Source: Natranaerobius thermophilus JW/NM-WN-LF (GTDB taxonomy: Bacteria; Bacillota; Natranaerobiia; Natranaerobiales; Natranaerobiaceae). Taken from it: a DNA stretch of 64,000 bases. Below, in pieces: positions 25,983-35,438 of the stretch (positions are counted from its first letter, which is position 1; the number at the start of each line of letters is the position of its first letter). The translations under genes were made by a program, and so were the position numbers. The stretch is from contig NC_010718.1 in the NCBI RefSeq assembly GCF_000020005.1, forward strand, positions 1,183,001 to 1,247,000. The letters are read 5' to 3'. A model generated the notes under the pieces. The model was given only the letters and a program-made list of their open reading frames with translations. It was not told the DNA's origin and did not search any database.

Positions 25983-27203
25983 ATGAATTTTGTTAAACGA
26001 TTAAAAAATATTGGCCCTGGTGCTTTAGTAGCAGCAGCTTTTATTGGACCCGGAACAGTAACTACGGCTACTGTAACAGGAGCAGAATATGGGTACACAT
26101 TATTATGGGCATTGGTATTTTCTATATTTGCAACTATAGTTTTACAGGAAATGTCGATGAGAGTTGGAATTGTATCAAAAATGGAATTAGGAGAAGCACT
26201 TCGAAATGAATTTGAAAACCCTATAATTAAATGGTTCAGTATTATTCTTGTAGTTGTGGCCATAGGGGTTGGGGCAGCTGCCTTTGAAACCGGAAATATT
26301 TTGGGTGGAGCCCTTGGAGTGGAAACTTTAACAGGTATACATGTTAACATAGTAGGACCTGTAATAGGTATAATAGCTGCATTTATACTTTGGTCAGGCA
26401 GTTATAAAATAGTTGAGAAATTTTTAATTGGTCTTGTAATTGTTATGAGTATGGCTTTTATAATCACAGCTTTAGTGGTGAGCCCAAATATGGGTGAAGT
26501 ACTTTCTGGTATGTTTGTACCCGAAATACCTGAAGGAGGATTGGCTTTTGCCATTGGTTTGATTGGAACTACAGTTGTTCCTTATAATTTATTTCTTCAT
26601 GCTTCTGCTGTCCAAGAACGTTGGACTGATCCCAAAGATTTACCCCAAGCCAGGTTTGACACTTTCTTTTCCATTATCTTAGGTGGAATAATAACCCTGG
26701 CAATTATTGTGACAGCTTCAGCTACATTTTATGGGACGGGTGTAGTTCCGGAAGATGGGGCAGCCATGGCAGAACAGTTATCACCGTTGTTAGGCGCTTG
26801 GGCCAAATGGTTTTTTGCCATAGGATTATTTGGTGCCGGACTATCATCGGCTGTAACAGCACCACTTGCGGGTGCTTATGCTACTGCTGGTGCCCTGGGT
26901 TGGAGAAGGGATTTGAAAGGTAGAAACTTTAGAATTGTACTAATGATTATACTTGCAATAGGTGTGGTAGGTTCTGGGATGGGTTACGATCCTGTTACCG
27001 TCATCTTAATTGCACAGATTGCAAATGGAATCATGTTACCTATTGCTGCCTTTTTCTTAATCTGGATTAGTAATAACAAGAAACGTCTAGGAGCATGGAC
27101 AAATGGCCCTATTCATAATGTTTTAGGTATAATTGTATTAATAGTTGCTGTTATCCTTGGTTTAAAATCCTTATACGATGCTCTTACAGGGGTACTTCTG
27201 TAA
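25983..27203 (+). CDS. NRAMP-family divalent metal transporter (YcsG-like)
   Basis: About 11 membrane helices in 406 aa. The first helix has GPGALVAAAFIGPGTVTTAT, an altered form of the NRAMP metal-binding DPGN motif (here GPGT), and helix 6 has TTVVPYNLFLHASAVQERW where classic NRAMP has MPHNLYLHS. These changes suggest that the substrate is not a simple transition metal ion. The same gene (ycsG) lies in the Bacillus 5-oxoprolinase cluster, so transport linked to pyroglutamate use is possible. ATG follows agaagggaggac. Confidence 0.88.
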   Translation: MNFVKRLKNIGPGALVAAAFIGPGTVTTATVTGAEYGYTLLWALVFSIFATIVLQEMSMRVGIVSKMELGEALRNEFENPIIKWFSIILVVVAIGVGAAAFETGNILGGALGVETLTGIHVNIVGPVIGIIAAFILWSGSYKIVEKFLIGLVIVMSMAFIITALVVSPNMGEVLSGMFVPEIPEGGLAFAIGLIGTTVVPYNLFLHASAVQERWTDPKDLPQARFDTFFSIILGGIITLAIIVTASATFYGTGVVPEDGAAMAEQLSPLLGAWAKWFFAIGLFGAGLSSAVTAPLAGAYATAGALGWRRDLKGRNFRIVLMIILAIGVVGSGMGYDPVTVILIAQIANGIMLPIAAFFLIWISNNKKRLGAWTNGPIHNVLGIIVLIVAVILGLKSLYDALTGVLL

Positions 27204-27229
27204 GCTACTATTATTATAACTTGAGAATT

Positions 27230-27260
27230 CAAAGGGCCCCTGACAAGTTTAGGGGCCTTA
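27230..27260 (+). terminator. Intercistronic hairpin between NRAMP and pxpB genes
   Basis: Stem AAGGGCCCCT / AGGGGCCTT with one bulged G, around a 9-nt loop, followed by only a weak T run (ATTAATG). It may reduce or process the transcript rather than end it, because pxpB starts right after. Confidence 0.45.
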
Positions 27261-27278
27261 TTAATGTGGAGGGATAGC

Positions 27279-27968
27279 ATGTCAAAATTACAGATATTAC
27301 CTGCCGGGGATAAAGCTGTTGTTATGGAGTTCGAAAATGAGATTTCACCAGAAGTCAATGCTAAAATAAGAGCAACGGATCATTTGTTGAGAGAGGAGTT
27401 TCAATTAAAAGGCATTACAGAAATAATACCAACTTATAGATCATTACTAATATACTACGATGAAAAATACTGGGATTTTGAAACCCTGTCAAAAAAATTA
27501 GTTGAAATACCTCATTATCTGGAAGAAAAGGAGATTCCTGAGCCAAAAACTCTAAATATACCTGTTGTTTATGGTGGTGAATACGGGCCAGATTTAGAAT
27601 ATGTAGCGGAGTACAACAATCTAACTTCAGATCAGGTGATAGAAATACATCATACAACAACTTATTTAATTTATATGCTAGGTTTTGTTCCTGGGTTCAC
27701 CTATTTAGGTGGAATGTCGGAGAAAATAGCTACACCCCGATTAAAAGACCCCAGGGCTAAAATTCCTGAAGGTTCAGTAGGCATTGCTGGTAGTCAGACT
27801 GGTGTATATCCCTTAGAAAGTCCAGGAGGATGGCAACTAATAGGACGCACACCATTAAAGTTTTATGATCCTAACAAAGAAGATCCTTTCCTGCCGAAAC
27901 CAGGATATCACTTAAAGTTTTATCCTATTACTGAAGATGAATATCGAGAATTTAAAAATAAGTATTAG
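27279..27968 (+). CDS. pxpB: 5-oxoprolinase subunit B (KipI-like)
   Basis: Works with PxpA and PxpC in 5-oxoproline hydrolysis; homologous to the N-terminal half of allophanate-hydrolase-type carboxyltransferase domains (AHS1). Motifs: LPAGDKAVVMEFENEI, HTTTYLIYMLGFVPGFTYLGG, IPEGSVGIAGSQTGVYPLES, PGGWQLIGRTPL. In Bacillus KipI also inhibits the sporulation kinase KinA, a role I cannot infer here. I choose ATG 27279 after gtggaggg over ATG 27264; 229 aa. Confidence 0.94.
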   Translation: MSKLQILPAGDKAVVMEFENEISPEVNAKIRATDHLLREEFQLKGITEIIPTYRSLLIYYDEKYWDFETLSKKLVEIPHYLEEKEIPEPKTLNIPVVYGGEYGPDLEYVAEYNNLTSDQVIEIHHTTTYLIYMLGFVPGFTYLGGMSEKIATPRLKDPRAKIPEGSVGIAGSQTGVYPLESPGGWQLIGRTPLKFYDPNKEDPFLPKPGYHLKFYPITEDEYREFKNKY

Positions 27969-28092
27969 CCGGATTCAACTAATCTCGGATAGCTTTATAA
28001 AATATTTTTTATAAGTGCTGTATTAAAGTTGAAAATTTTACAGTATCAGCAACTAAATAAACAGTGCCTTTAAAAGGTGATGGGGGGTTCTA

Positions 28093-29124
28093 ATGAGTAC
28101 AATTAAAATAACAGACCCGGGGCCATTTACCACAATACAGGATTTAGGTAGATTTGGGTTTCAAAGGTATGGCATGGCCCCATCGGGAGCCATGGATGAA
28201 GTTTCCTTTCAATTAGGAAATTATCTTCTAGGAAATGAGCCCAATGCCGCAGCAATAGAATTCACTTTAAAAGGTCCCGAATTAGAAATAAAAAAAGAGA
28301 CATTGGTGGCTGTTACCGGGGGGCGTTGCCAAGTAAAAGTGAATGGTGAACTAAGTCCCATGTATGCTCCATTACATCTGTGTCCAGGGGATCAAATCAG
28401 TTTTTCTGGGATCCAAGAGGGTTTAAGAGGATACCTGTGTGTTTTAGGTGGAGTTGATGTGCCTTTAGTCATGCAAAGTCGTTCCACTTACCTCAAAGGC
28501 CAAATTGGAGGGATAGAAGGAAGGCAGGTAAAAAAAGGGGACACCTTAGATGCCTGTTCCTATTCTTCACTGGACTTTTCACATATAGATCAAAGGTCTC
28601 CCTTGCCAACTAAGTATTGGCCTACATTCATATCACCTTATGAAATAGATGTTATTTTGGGTCCACAAGTTGATTATTTTTCTGAACAAGGAGTCAATAC
28701 CTTTCTTTCACAAGAATATCAGATAAGCGATGCTGCAGATAGAATGGGTTATCGCTTGAATGGTCCGGAAATTGAACATCAGGGAGCAGCAGATATAATT
28801 TCAGATGGTATTCCCTTAGGAGGGATCCAAGTCCCCGGGCACGGACAGCCAATTATCATGATGAAAGATCGGCAAACAACAGGAGGTTATCCCAAAATTG
28901 CTACGGTAGCTTCTTATGAGATATATAAGCTAGGACAGGCTAAACCTGGAGACCGAATTAAATTTAATAAAATTTCGTTGGAAGAAGCAAGACAAAAGAA
29001 ACATAAACATGATCTTTGGTTTGATAATTTGGTAGATTTAATTAAACAGCCTGTAAAAAATAAGCAGATCATAAATCTTCATTTTAAAAGTTCATCTTAC
29101 AAGGTGACAATTCAGGAGTTATAA
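28093..29124 (+). CDS. pxpC: 5-oxoprolinase subunit C (KipA-like, AHS2 domain)
   Basis: Third subunit of the 5-oxoprolinase complex, biotin-dependent carboxylase-like AHS2 domain without biotin carrier. Family motifs: DPGPFTTIQDLGRFGFQRYG, APSGAMDEVSFQLGN, VTGGRCQVKVNG, and SDGIPLGGIQVPGHGQPIIM. 343 aa, normal. ATG 28093 follows aaggtgatgggggg. A 124-nt gap separates it from pxpB with no hairpin. It ends at the bidirectional terminator at 29125 shared with the convergent purF. Confidence 0.95.
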   Translation: MSTIKITDPGPFTTIQDLGRFGFQRYGMAPSGAMDEVSFQLGNYLLGNEPNAAAIEFTLKGPELEIKKETLVAVTGGRCQVKVNGELSPMYAPLHLCPGDQISFSGIQEGLRGYLCVLGGVDVPLVMQSRSTYLKGQIGGIEGRQVKKGDTLDACSYSSLDFSHIDQRSPLPTKYWPTFISPYEIDVILGPQVDYFSEQGVNTFLSQEYQISDAADRMGYRLNGPEIEHQGAADIISDGIPLGGIQVPGHGQPIIMMKDRQTTGGYPKIATVASYEIYKLGQAKPGDRIKFNKISLEEARQKKHKHDLWFDNLVDLIKQPVKNKQIINLHFKSSSYKVTIQEL

Positions 29125-29169
29125 AAAAACCAGGCGCCTAAGTTCTGTGGCTACCGGCGCCTGGTTTTT
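29125..29169 (+). terminator. Strong bidirectional terminator between pxpC and purF
   Basis: 14-bp perfect stem AAAAACCAGGCGCC (29125-29138) and GGCGCCTGGTTTTT (29156-29169). A-rich on the left and T-rich on the right, so it can end both convergent genes. Confidence 0.92.
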
Positions 29170-29198
29170 GTTCTTTCCACTAATATAATTTGAAATGT

Positions 29199-30572
29199 TT
29201 ACAAGCTCGGGTTTTCACCGTTAAAACAAGCTAAACAGAAACCTTCATTATTTTGAATCTTACTGACATTGTTAACCGCTCGAAGCATACCTTCAACACT
29301 CAAATATTGAAGACTATCAGCTTGAATATGATCTTTTATATTAGAAACGGATTGATTACTGGCAATCAGTTCACTACTGGTGGAAGTATCTATACCGAAA
29401 CAACAAGGATATTTAACTGGAGGAGAACTGACCAAGACATGAATTTGACTTGTGCCGGATTTTTTAAGTGTTTTTATTATGTTGGAAATGGTAGTACCAC
29501 GGACAATAGAATCATCAACTAAAATTAAATTTTTATTTGCTACTGTTCTCTCAACAGGGTTTAATTTAATTTTTACGCTGATTTCTCGATTAGTTTGATT
29601 AGGTTTGATAAAAGTTCTTCCTACATAGCGATTTTTTATCAGAGCCATTTCGTAAGGTGCTGGCAATTCTTCGGAAACTCCTGATGCTGCTGAAAGACTT
29701 GAATCAGGAACACCAGAAACCAGATCTGCTTTAGCTGGGATTTCCTCTGGTAATTCCTTAGCTAATTCGCGCCCTAGCTCTTTTCGGACTAGGTGAACAT
29801 TGCGATTATTTATGTTGCTATCAGGTCTTGCAAAATAAATATATTCAAACATGCACAGTGAAGGTTTTGTTTTCTCAAAAACCTGATAAGAATTTAAACC
29901 ATTGTGATCAATACAGACCATTTCACCTGGTTCTATATCGCGGAGAAATTCTGCTCCAATAGTATCAAAGGCACAAGTTTCCGAAGCCACTACGTAGTTT
30001 CCCGCGACCTTTCCCAGAGATAGAGGTCTAAATCCCCAGGGATCACGTACTGCTAATATTTTGTCTGGGGTTAACATTAAAAAGTTATAAGCTCCTTGAA
30101 TGGATTTTATAACTTCTTGAAAAGCTGCTAATAAATCATTTTCTTGAGATTTCGCCAAAAGATGTGCCAGGATTTCACTGTCACTATTGGTATGGAAAAT
30201 AGTACCTTCTTTTTCTAGTCGATTTCTAAGTTCTTCGGAATTTATTAAATTGCCATTATGAGCCACAGATAGCTCACCTAATTTGCATTTTACAGTTAAG
30301 GGTTGAGCATTAACAACCGAACTGTCTCCCTCTGTTGTATAGCGAACATGACCTATGGCGCTGATGCCAGTTAGTTCAGATAAATTGTGCTCATCGAAAA
30401 CCTCATTAACTAATCCCATATTTTTATTAGTTACTAACTTATTTGAATTGGAAACAGAAATTCCGGTACTTTCTTGACCACGATGTTGTAGAGCATATAA
30501 CCCGTAATAAGTTAATTGGGCTACGTCTTGATCTGGGGCATATATTCCAAAAATTCCGCATTCCTCTTCCAC
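29199..30572 (-). CDS. purF: Amidophosphoribosyltransferase
   Basis: First committed step of purine synthesis: PRPP plus glutamine to phosphoribosylamine. Start is GTG 30572 after ggaggaattgaa, giving 457 aa; the open frame goes 59 codons further but that part is not PurF-like. The short propeptide MEEE precedes the catalytic Cys5 of CGIFGIY, and the PRTase loop LILVDDSIVRGTTI is present. Cysteines in PSLCMFEYIYFARPDS, KYPCCFGID and GFCLACFNG fit the 4Fe-4S, oxygen-sensitive Bacillus type. It stands alone, away from other pur genes. Confidence 0.95.
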   Translation of the reverse strand: MEEECGIFGIYAPDQDVAQLTYYGLYALQHRGQESTGISVSNSNKLVTNKNMGLVNEVFDEHNLSELTGISAIGHVRYTTEGDSSVVNAQPLTVKCKLGELSVAHNGNLINSEELRNRLEKEGTIFHTNSDSEILAHLLAKSQENDLLAAFQEVIKSIQGAYNFLMLTPDKILAVRDPWGFRPLSLGKVAGNYVVASETCAFDTIGAEFLRDIEPGEMVCIDHNGLNSYQVFEKTKPSLCMFEYIYFARPDSNINNRNVHLVRKELGRELAKELPEEIPAKADLVSGVPDSSLSAASGVSEELPAPYEMALIKNRYVGRTFIKPNQTNREISVKIKLNPVERTVANKNLILVDDSIVRGTTISNIIKTLKKSGTSQIHVLVSSPPVKYPCCFGIDTSTSSELIASNQSVSNIKDHIQADSLQYLSVEGMLRAVNNVSKIQNNEGFCLACFNGENPSL

Positions 30573-30862
30573 TTCAATTCCTCCCTTCGTTAATATATAT
30601 ATAAATTGTTGATTAAAGGACTCATAAATTAGCATTTCCTGAGTTGTTTCAACACAATTAAAATAAACAATAATACAAAATAAGAAATAAAATTCGGAGA
30701 TAATACGAAAATATACCAGGAAAACGATTTTTAGTTCGATTACAATCATCTTATCAGTTGACCCTATCTTTGTAAAGAGATATCATCATTTAGGACTGAG
30801 TTGAATAAAATAGTATTATTTGGTATGTTGATTACATATATAAAGCAAGGGAGCGTGTATTT

Positions 30863-32200
30863 ATGACCACAACTTTAATACAAAATGGCTTGTTAGTTAC
30901 GATGAATAAAGATAGAGAGATATATACAGGAGATATTCTAATAAAAGACAATAAAATATCAAAAATAAGCAGTGAAAGCATTTCAACCAATGTGGACCAA
31001 GTGATTGATGCTACAGACAAAGTTATTATTCCTGGTATGATACAACCCCATGTACATCTTACTCAAACACTTTTTAGAGGCCAAGCCGATGATTTAGAAC
31101 TTCTTGATTGGTTAAAAAATAGAATATGGCCTTTAGAGGGGGCTCATACGGATCAATCTAATTATATTTCCGCATATCTGGGAATTGCAGAACTGATAAA
31201 AGGTGGAACAACTTCAATTATCGATATGGAAACAGTCCATCATACTGAAGCTGCCTTAAAAGCCATTTATGACACAGGTTATCGAGCTGTTACCGGTAAA
31301 TGTATAATGGACGATGGTGGGGATATCCCTGAAACATTAAGAGAAACAACTAAAGAATCTATACAAGAAAGTGTTAGATTATTGGAAAAGTGGCACAATC
31401 AGGGTAATGGAAGAATTAAGTACGGATTCGCACCTAGATTTGCCATATCAAGTAGCCAAAAAGCCCTTTCCCAAGTGAGGGATTTAGCTCGGGAATACGG
31501 AGTATTAATTCATACTCATGCTTCTGAAAATCAATATGAAACCAGCTTAGTTGAAGAAAAAACAGGTTTACGAAATGTTAAATTATTTGAAAAACTAGGT
31601 TTAACTGGTGAAGATTTAATACTGGCTCATTGTATCTGGCTGAATGAAGAAGAAATGGAGATCTTAACAAGTACTGGTACTAAAATTGTACACTGTCCTA
31701 GTTCTAATTTAAAACTTGCTTCAGGAATTGCTAAAATACCTGATTTGTTAAAAATGGGGGCGAATGTCTCTTTAGCTTCAGATGGTGCACCTTGTAACAA
31801 TAATATGGATATGTTTGTTGAAATGCGAAATGCCGCATTGATACATAAAGCATTTAACTTAGATCCAACAGTTATAAATGCAGAAAAAGTTTTTGAAATG
31901 GCTACTCTAGGTGGTGCCAAGGCCATGGGTATGGAGGAACAGTTAGGTAGTATTGAAGAAGGAAAATTAGCTGATTTGGCAATTGTAGATTTGAATGGGG
32001 TACATGTGGCTCCACGAACAGGTGAGGACGTGATTGCCAAGTTAGTATATTGTGCTAGGGCAACGGATGTAACTACTACGATTATTGACGGAAAAATTGT
32101 AATGGAGGAACAACAACTTACCACTATAGATGAAGAAGCGGTAAAAAAAGAGGCCAATAAACTTTTAGATAATCAAATCAAAAGAGCAGGCTTGGATTAG
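30863..32200 (+). CDS. mtaD: S-adenosylhomocysteine / 5'-methylthioadenosine deaminase-type amidohydrolase
   Basis: Metal-dependent amidohydrolase of the MtaD/SsnA/TrzN group, probably deaminating S-adenosylhomocysteine or methylthioadenosine to the inosine form. Metal-site motifs: GMIQPHVHLTQTLFRG (HxH, about residues 62-66), VLIHTHASENQYE, LAHCIWL and the Asp of LASDGAPCNNNMDMF; C-terminal GGAKAMGME. 445 aa. The TTTATG start follows caagggagc. Single-gene unit. Substrate is by family resemblance; chlorohydrolase or guanine deaminase cannot be strictly excluded. Confidence 0.85.
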   Translation: MTTTLIQNGLLVTMNKDREIYTGDILIKDNKISKISSESISTNVDQVIDATDKVIIPGMIQPHVHLTQTLFRGQADDLELLDWLKNRIWPLEGAHTDQSNYISAYLGIAELIKGGTTSIIDMETVHHTEAALKAIYDTGYRAVTGKCIMDDGGDIPETLRETTKESIQESVRLLEKWHNQGNGRIKYGFAPRFAISSSQKALSQVRDLAREYGVLIHTHASENQYETSLVEEKTGLRNVKLFEKLGLTGEDLILAHCIWLNEEEMEILTSTGTKIVHCPSSNLKLASGIAKIPDLLKMGANVSLASDGAPCNNNMDMFVEMRNAALIHKAFNLDPTVINAEKVFEMATLGGAKAMGMEEQLGSIEEGKLADLAIVDLNGVHVAPRTGEDVIAKLVYCARATDVTTTIIDGKIVMEEQQLTTIDEEAVKKEANKLLDNQIKRAGLD

Positions 32201-32294
32201 ATTTATTAATGTAGTTTTAGATGAAGGAAGTTTGAAATAATATTTTTTAAAACCCAGGGCCAAAATAAAACTACACTTTTAATGGGGGTAAATT

Positions 32295-32723
32295 ATGAGG
32301 GACTATATTCAAGTATCTGTTTACGCGGGAACTTTAGCGGCTTTAGGAGCTTTTGCTTTTTTGTTAATACTAAGCATAGTTATACCATTTTTGGGAATAG
32401 ATATGTTTTTACCCGCTTTTGATGAAAATTTTTCAGATTTAATTCTGACCCTGATATGGAGTATCGTAGTGGGGATATTTTACGCTTTTATTTACTTATT
32501 GACCCTAATTTATACGGGGTGGGAAAACTCGTTAACTAAAGCTTTAGCAGTGATAATTATTATATGGTTAATCGCCTCTGGTCCAATCATGTTGATCTTG
32601 AATATCTTACCTCCTACTGGAGAGGAGCTACTTCCCATTATTGCATTCTTTTGGGCACATATATTATTTGCAATATTATTGAGATTTTGGGTTGAAAGGC
32701 TAAGAGATAGATTTCAGGTATAA
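32295..32723 (+). CDS. Small integral membrane protein, unknown function
   Basis: I do not recognise it. 142 aa with four predicted membrane helices: about residues 10-35 (TLAALGAFAFLLILSIVIPF), 50-72 (ILTLIWSIVVGIFYAFIYLL), 80-105 and 112-135, ending in a charged tail (RFWVERLRDRFQV). No metal or catalytic motif is evident. The ATG follows aatgggggtaaatt. The next 390 bases downstream have no gene but carry an IS-end-like hairpin with a T run that could end its transcript. Confidence 0.7.
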   Translation: MRDYIQVSVYAGTLAALGAFAFLLILSIVIPFLGIDMFLPAFDENFSDLILTLIWSIVVGIFYAFIYLLTLIYTGWENSLTKALAVIIIIWLIASGPIMLILNILPPTGEELLPIIAFFWAHILFAILLRFWVERLRDRFQV

Positions 32724-32776
32724 TAGCGAAACTTAAGTTCAGCTATTATCGTGTACTAAAAGTTAAACTATATTAG

Positions 32777-32832
32777 GAAAGGGGCTGTCCTTAAAAACTG
32801 TTAATTTTAAGGTTAAGCCCCTATCTTTTTTA
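32777..32832 (+). repeat. IS-end-like hairpin, possible terminator, in a 390-base gene-free stretch
   Basis: In the gap 32724-33116 the sequence AGGGGCTGTCC..., ending ...AAGCCCCT then ATCTTTTTT, forms a long imperfect hairpin. It resembles the terminal repeats of the IS1182-type element at 37.4 kb and the remnants at 42.8 kb. It probably acts as terminator for the gene before it. The rest of the gap is AT-rich and should hold the rocD promoter, which I cannot place with confidence. Confidence 0.6.
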
Positions 32833-33116
32833 ATGAAGACTGTAAAGTTCTATGCAATAATTTTGAATTTTAAGAAAACAGAAGAAATAAAATTTTTATC
32901 ACAATATATTCAAGATTATCCACAAATTTGAAGGAAAAACATAACTTTTTCGCGAAATTAAAAAATTAGCAATTTTAATAATAGAGTTTAAATTGGCATG
33001 TGTTATCTATGTCATTTTTTAATTTTTGATAATTAAAAATGTAGGGGGGTTTTTTAAAAAGTATAATAATTCTTTAATCAAAAAAATTGAAAAAGATGAA
33101 AAAGGAGGTTGTGTTT

Positions 33117-34313
33117 ATGAAAGACGAAAATCAAATTGTTGAATTAACCGAGAAGTATAGTGCCCACAATTATAAGCCACTTCCTGTCGTGTTATCTGAA
33201 GGGGAAGGGGTATGGGTAAAGGATGTCAATGGTAATTACTATCTCGATATGCTGGCTAGTTATTCTGCATTAAATCAGGGCCATAGGCATCCCAAAATAA
33301 TTAATGCCTTATTTGAACAGGCAAAAAAATTAACTATAACTTCACGTGCCTTCCACAATGATATTTTAGGAGAATTTTGTCAAAAAGTCGCAGAGACAAC
33401 ATCTAAAGATAAGGCCCTACCTATGAATACTGGAGCAGAAGCTGTTGAAACAGCCCTGAAAGCTGCAAGAAGATGGGGCTATCGCAAGAAAAAAGTGGAC
33501 ACCGATAAAGCTGAAATAATAGCCTGTGAAAGTAATTTTCACGGCAGAACAATGTTTCCGGTATCTCTATCCACCAGTGAATCAGCCACACAAGATTATG
33601 GACCTATGATACCTGAAATCAAAAAGATTCCTTTTGGTGACCTCGAAGCATTAAAAGGTGCTATTGGACCTAATACTGTCGGATTTTTATTTGAACCGAT
33701 CCAAGGCGAGGGTGGAGTTGTAATACCACCGGAAGGATATCTTAAAAAAGCTTTTGATATATGTAAAGAAAATAATGTCTTATTTATTGCCGATGAAATT
33801 CAAACCGGGTTAGGAAGAACGGGAAAACTGTTTGCTTGTGATTGGGAAGGAGTCCAGCCCGACATTTATATTTTAGGAAAGGCACTGGGTGGAGGAGTAT
33901 ACCCTGTTTCATGTATAGCAGCTGATGACGAGGTTATGGACGTCTTTGAGCCTGGTTCTCACGGATCAACCTTTGGAGGTAATCCACTTGCTTGTGTTGT
34001 GGGTAAGGCATCTTTAGATGTGATAATGGACGAGGACTTGCCTGCTAGATCTAAGGAATTAGGAGAATACTTTTATAATAAGTTAGCGGAAATTAATAGT
34101 CCAGTTATTAAAGAAGTTAGAGGAAAAGGCTTGTTTATTGGTATGGAACTAACAGAACCAGCAAGACCGTATTGTTTATCCTTGAAAGAACAAGGAATTT
34201 TATGTAAGGAAACGAGAGATTATGTAATAAGATTTGCACCTCCTCTAGTCATTGAAAAAGAAACCTTGGATGAAGCTATCCAAACCATTAAAGAAATTTT
34301 TGAAAAACAGTAA
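33117..34313 (+). CDS. rocD: Ornithine aminotransferase
   Basis: PLP enzyme that moves the delta-amino group of ornithine to 2-oxoglutarate, giving glutamate semialdehyde (pyrroline-5-carboxylate). Class III aminotransferase motifs: [79 protein letters not shown]-lysine region [13 protein letters not shown] and [14 protein letters not shown]. These match RocD rather than acetylornithine aminotransferase (YKIK/ GRTM pattern with QTGLGRTG). ATG 33117 after aaaggaggttg; 398 aa. It gives the cell a second ornithine route besides the D-ornithine operon at 52-58.7 kb. Confidence 0.93.
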   Translation: MKDENQIVELTEKYSAHNYKPLPVVLSEGEGVWVKDVNGNYYLDMLASYSALNQGHRHPKIINALFEQAKKLTITSRAFHNDILGEFCQKVAETTSKDKALPMNTGAEAVETALKAARRWGYRKKKVDTDKAEIIACESNFHGRTMFPVSLSTSESATQDYGPMIPEIKKIPFGDLEALKGAIGPNTVGFLFEPIQGEGGVVIPPEGYLKKAFDICKENNVLFIADEIQTGLGRTGKLFACDWEGVQPDIYILGKALGGGVYPVSCIAADDEVMDVFEPGSHGSTFGGNPLACVVGKASLDVIMDEDLPARSKELGEYFYNKLAEINSPVIKEVRGKGLFIGMELTEPARPYCLSLKEQGILCKETRDYVIRFAPPLVIEKETLDEAIQTIKEIFEKQ

Positions 34314-34362
34314 TAATCATTTTTAAAAGTCAAGATAGTAGTAGCGAGAAGTAAAATAAATT

Positions 34363-34404
34363 AAATGGCCGAAGCTTGACAAGTTTATCAGGCTTCGGCC
34401 ATTT
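34363..34404 (+). terminator. Terminator between convergent rocD and the radical SAM gene
   Basis: 13-bp perfect stem AAATGGCCGAAGC (34363-34375) and GCTTCGGCCATTT (34392-34404). A/T ends are short on both sides, so it is a plausible bidirectional but not ideal terminator. Confidence 0.7.
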
Positions 34405-34435
34405 ATATCTACATAAAGATTTAAAAGATTTAATT

Positions 34436-35311
34436 TTACAATCGCCTGAATCCTTCTTCTTTAATGAAGTTATCTCCTTCATCTTCAAGGGCGCTTTCAA
34501 TGGTGTTTAATAGTTTGTCTTGTTCCTGAGATAATGTACCGGCTAGTGTCACGTAATTAGAGGCATGGTTACTTCTGAAGACACAATTGTCTAAATCCAG
34601 ATTTTCAATAAAGACTTTAGTTTCTTTTAATACTTCTTTTGGTGTTAGTAGCTGGAATTTTCCGCTATTCACATCCTCATATAGTTTTGTTCCCGGTTGG
34701 ACTAATAAAGTAAGTAAAGCTAGATAGTCGGGGTTAATTTCACTAGCAACTTTTGCTGAAGCTAAAGCGTGTTCTTCCCAGTTTTCTTTGCTTCCTAGGC
34801 CAGAAATTATAGTGGCTGAGAGTTTTATGCCAGAAGCCATTATTTTTTTACCGGCTTCTGTGATTTCTTGAGCAGTAACCCCTTTGTTTATTTTAGTTAA
34901 TATATTATCACTGCCAGACTCTATACCTAGATATGCTATTGATAGACCTAACTCATTCAAAGTTTTGAGCTCATCTAGACTTTTTCTTAAGATGTCCTTT
35001 GGACCGCTATAAATGCTTACTCGTTGACATTCGGGAAATAATTCCTTGATTTTTAATAAAATTTCTTTTAATTTTTCCGTCTTTAATGCTAAAGCATTGC
35101 CATCAGCTAAAAATATCCTTTCTACTTTTGGAAACTGTTTTTTGGCTGTTTCTAGATCTTCCATGATTTCTTCAAGACTTCTTATACGAAATTGTTTATC
35201 TTTGTACATACTGCAAAAAGTACATTGATTATGAGAACAACCAATAGTAGCTTGAATAATAAGGCTTCTTGCTTCACTTGGAGGCCTGTACAAATTTCCT
35301 TCATATCTCAT
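34436..35311 (-). CDS. Elp3/HemN-like radical SAM protein with CX4CX2C motif
   Basis: 291-aa radical SAM enzyme of unknown reaction. The cluster motif is ATIGCSHNQCTFCSMY: three cysteines spaced CX4CX2C instead of the canonical CX3CX2C, as in a known group of small radical SAM proteins whose motif reads CSHNxCTFC. Further barrel features are RIFLADGNALALKTEKL, VSIYSGPKDIL, LSIAYLGIESGSDNIL (SAM ribose region) and SATIISGLGSKENWEEHA. No B12 or SPASM domain. Single gene on the minus strand, convergent to rocD. Function not inferred. Confidence 0.85.
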   Translation of the reverse strand: MRYEGNLYRPPSEARSLIIQATIGCSHNQCTFCSMYKDKQFRIRSLEEIMEDLETAKKQFPKVERIFLADGNALALKTEKLKEILLKIKELFPECQRVSIYSGPKDILRKSLDELKTLNELGLSIAYLGIESGSDNILTKINKGVTAQEITEAGKKIMASGIKLSATIISGLGSKENWEEHALASAKVASEINPDYLALLTLLVQPGTKLYEDVNSGKFQLLTPKEVLKETKVFIENLDLDNCVFRSNHASNYVTLAGTLSQEQDKLLNTIESALEDEGDNFIKEEGFRRL

Positions 35312-35438
35312 AGCATCAACTCCTAAAATTATTTTGAATCTACTAACTGATTATAAGAAAAATTTTTTATGTTTTCAAACGAAGTAATACTTTTGATCGT
35401 GTCAAGCCACTGTAGGTTAAAAAGAAACCTTAATTCTC

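Noticed and set aside
25931-26350. 139-codon open frame on the minus strand inside the NRAMP gene
   Set aside because: Shadow of a membrane-protein gene; no start signal and no domain.
31627-32157. 176-codon open frame on the minus strand inside the amidohydrolase gene
   Set aside because: Shadow frame, Ser/Ile-rich without domain or ribosome site; the + strand gene is clearly real.
32990-33020. TTGGCATGTGTTATCTATG upstream of rocD as a sigma-54 promoter
   Set aside because: The -24-like GG is present but there is no GC 10 bases later, unlike the element at 51860.
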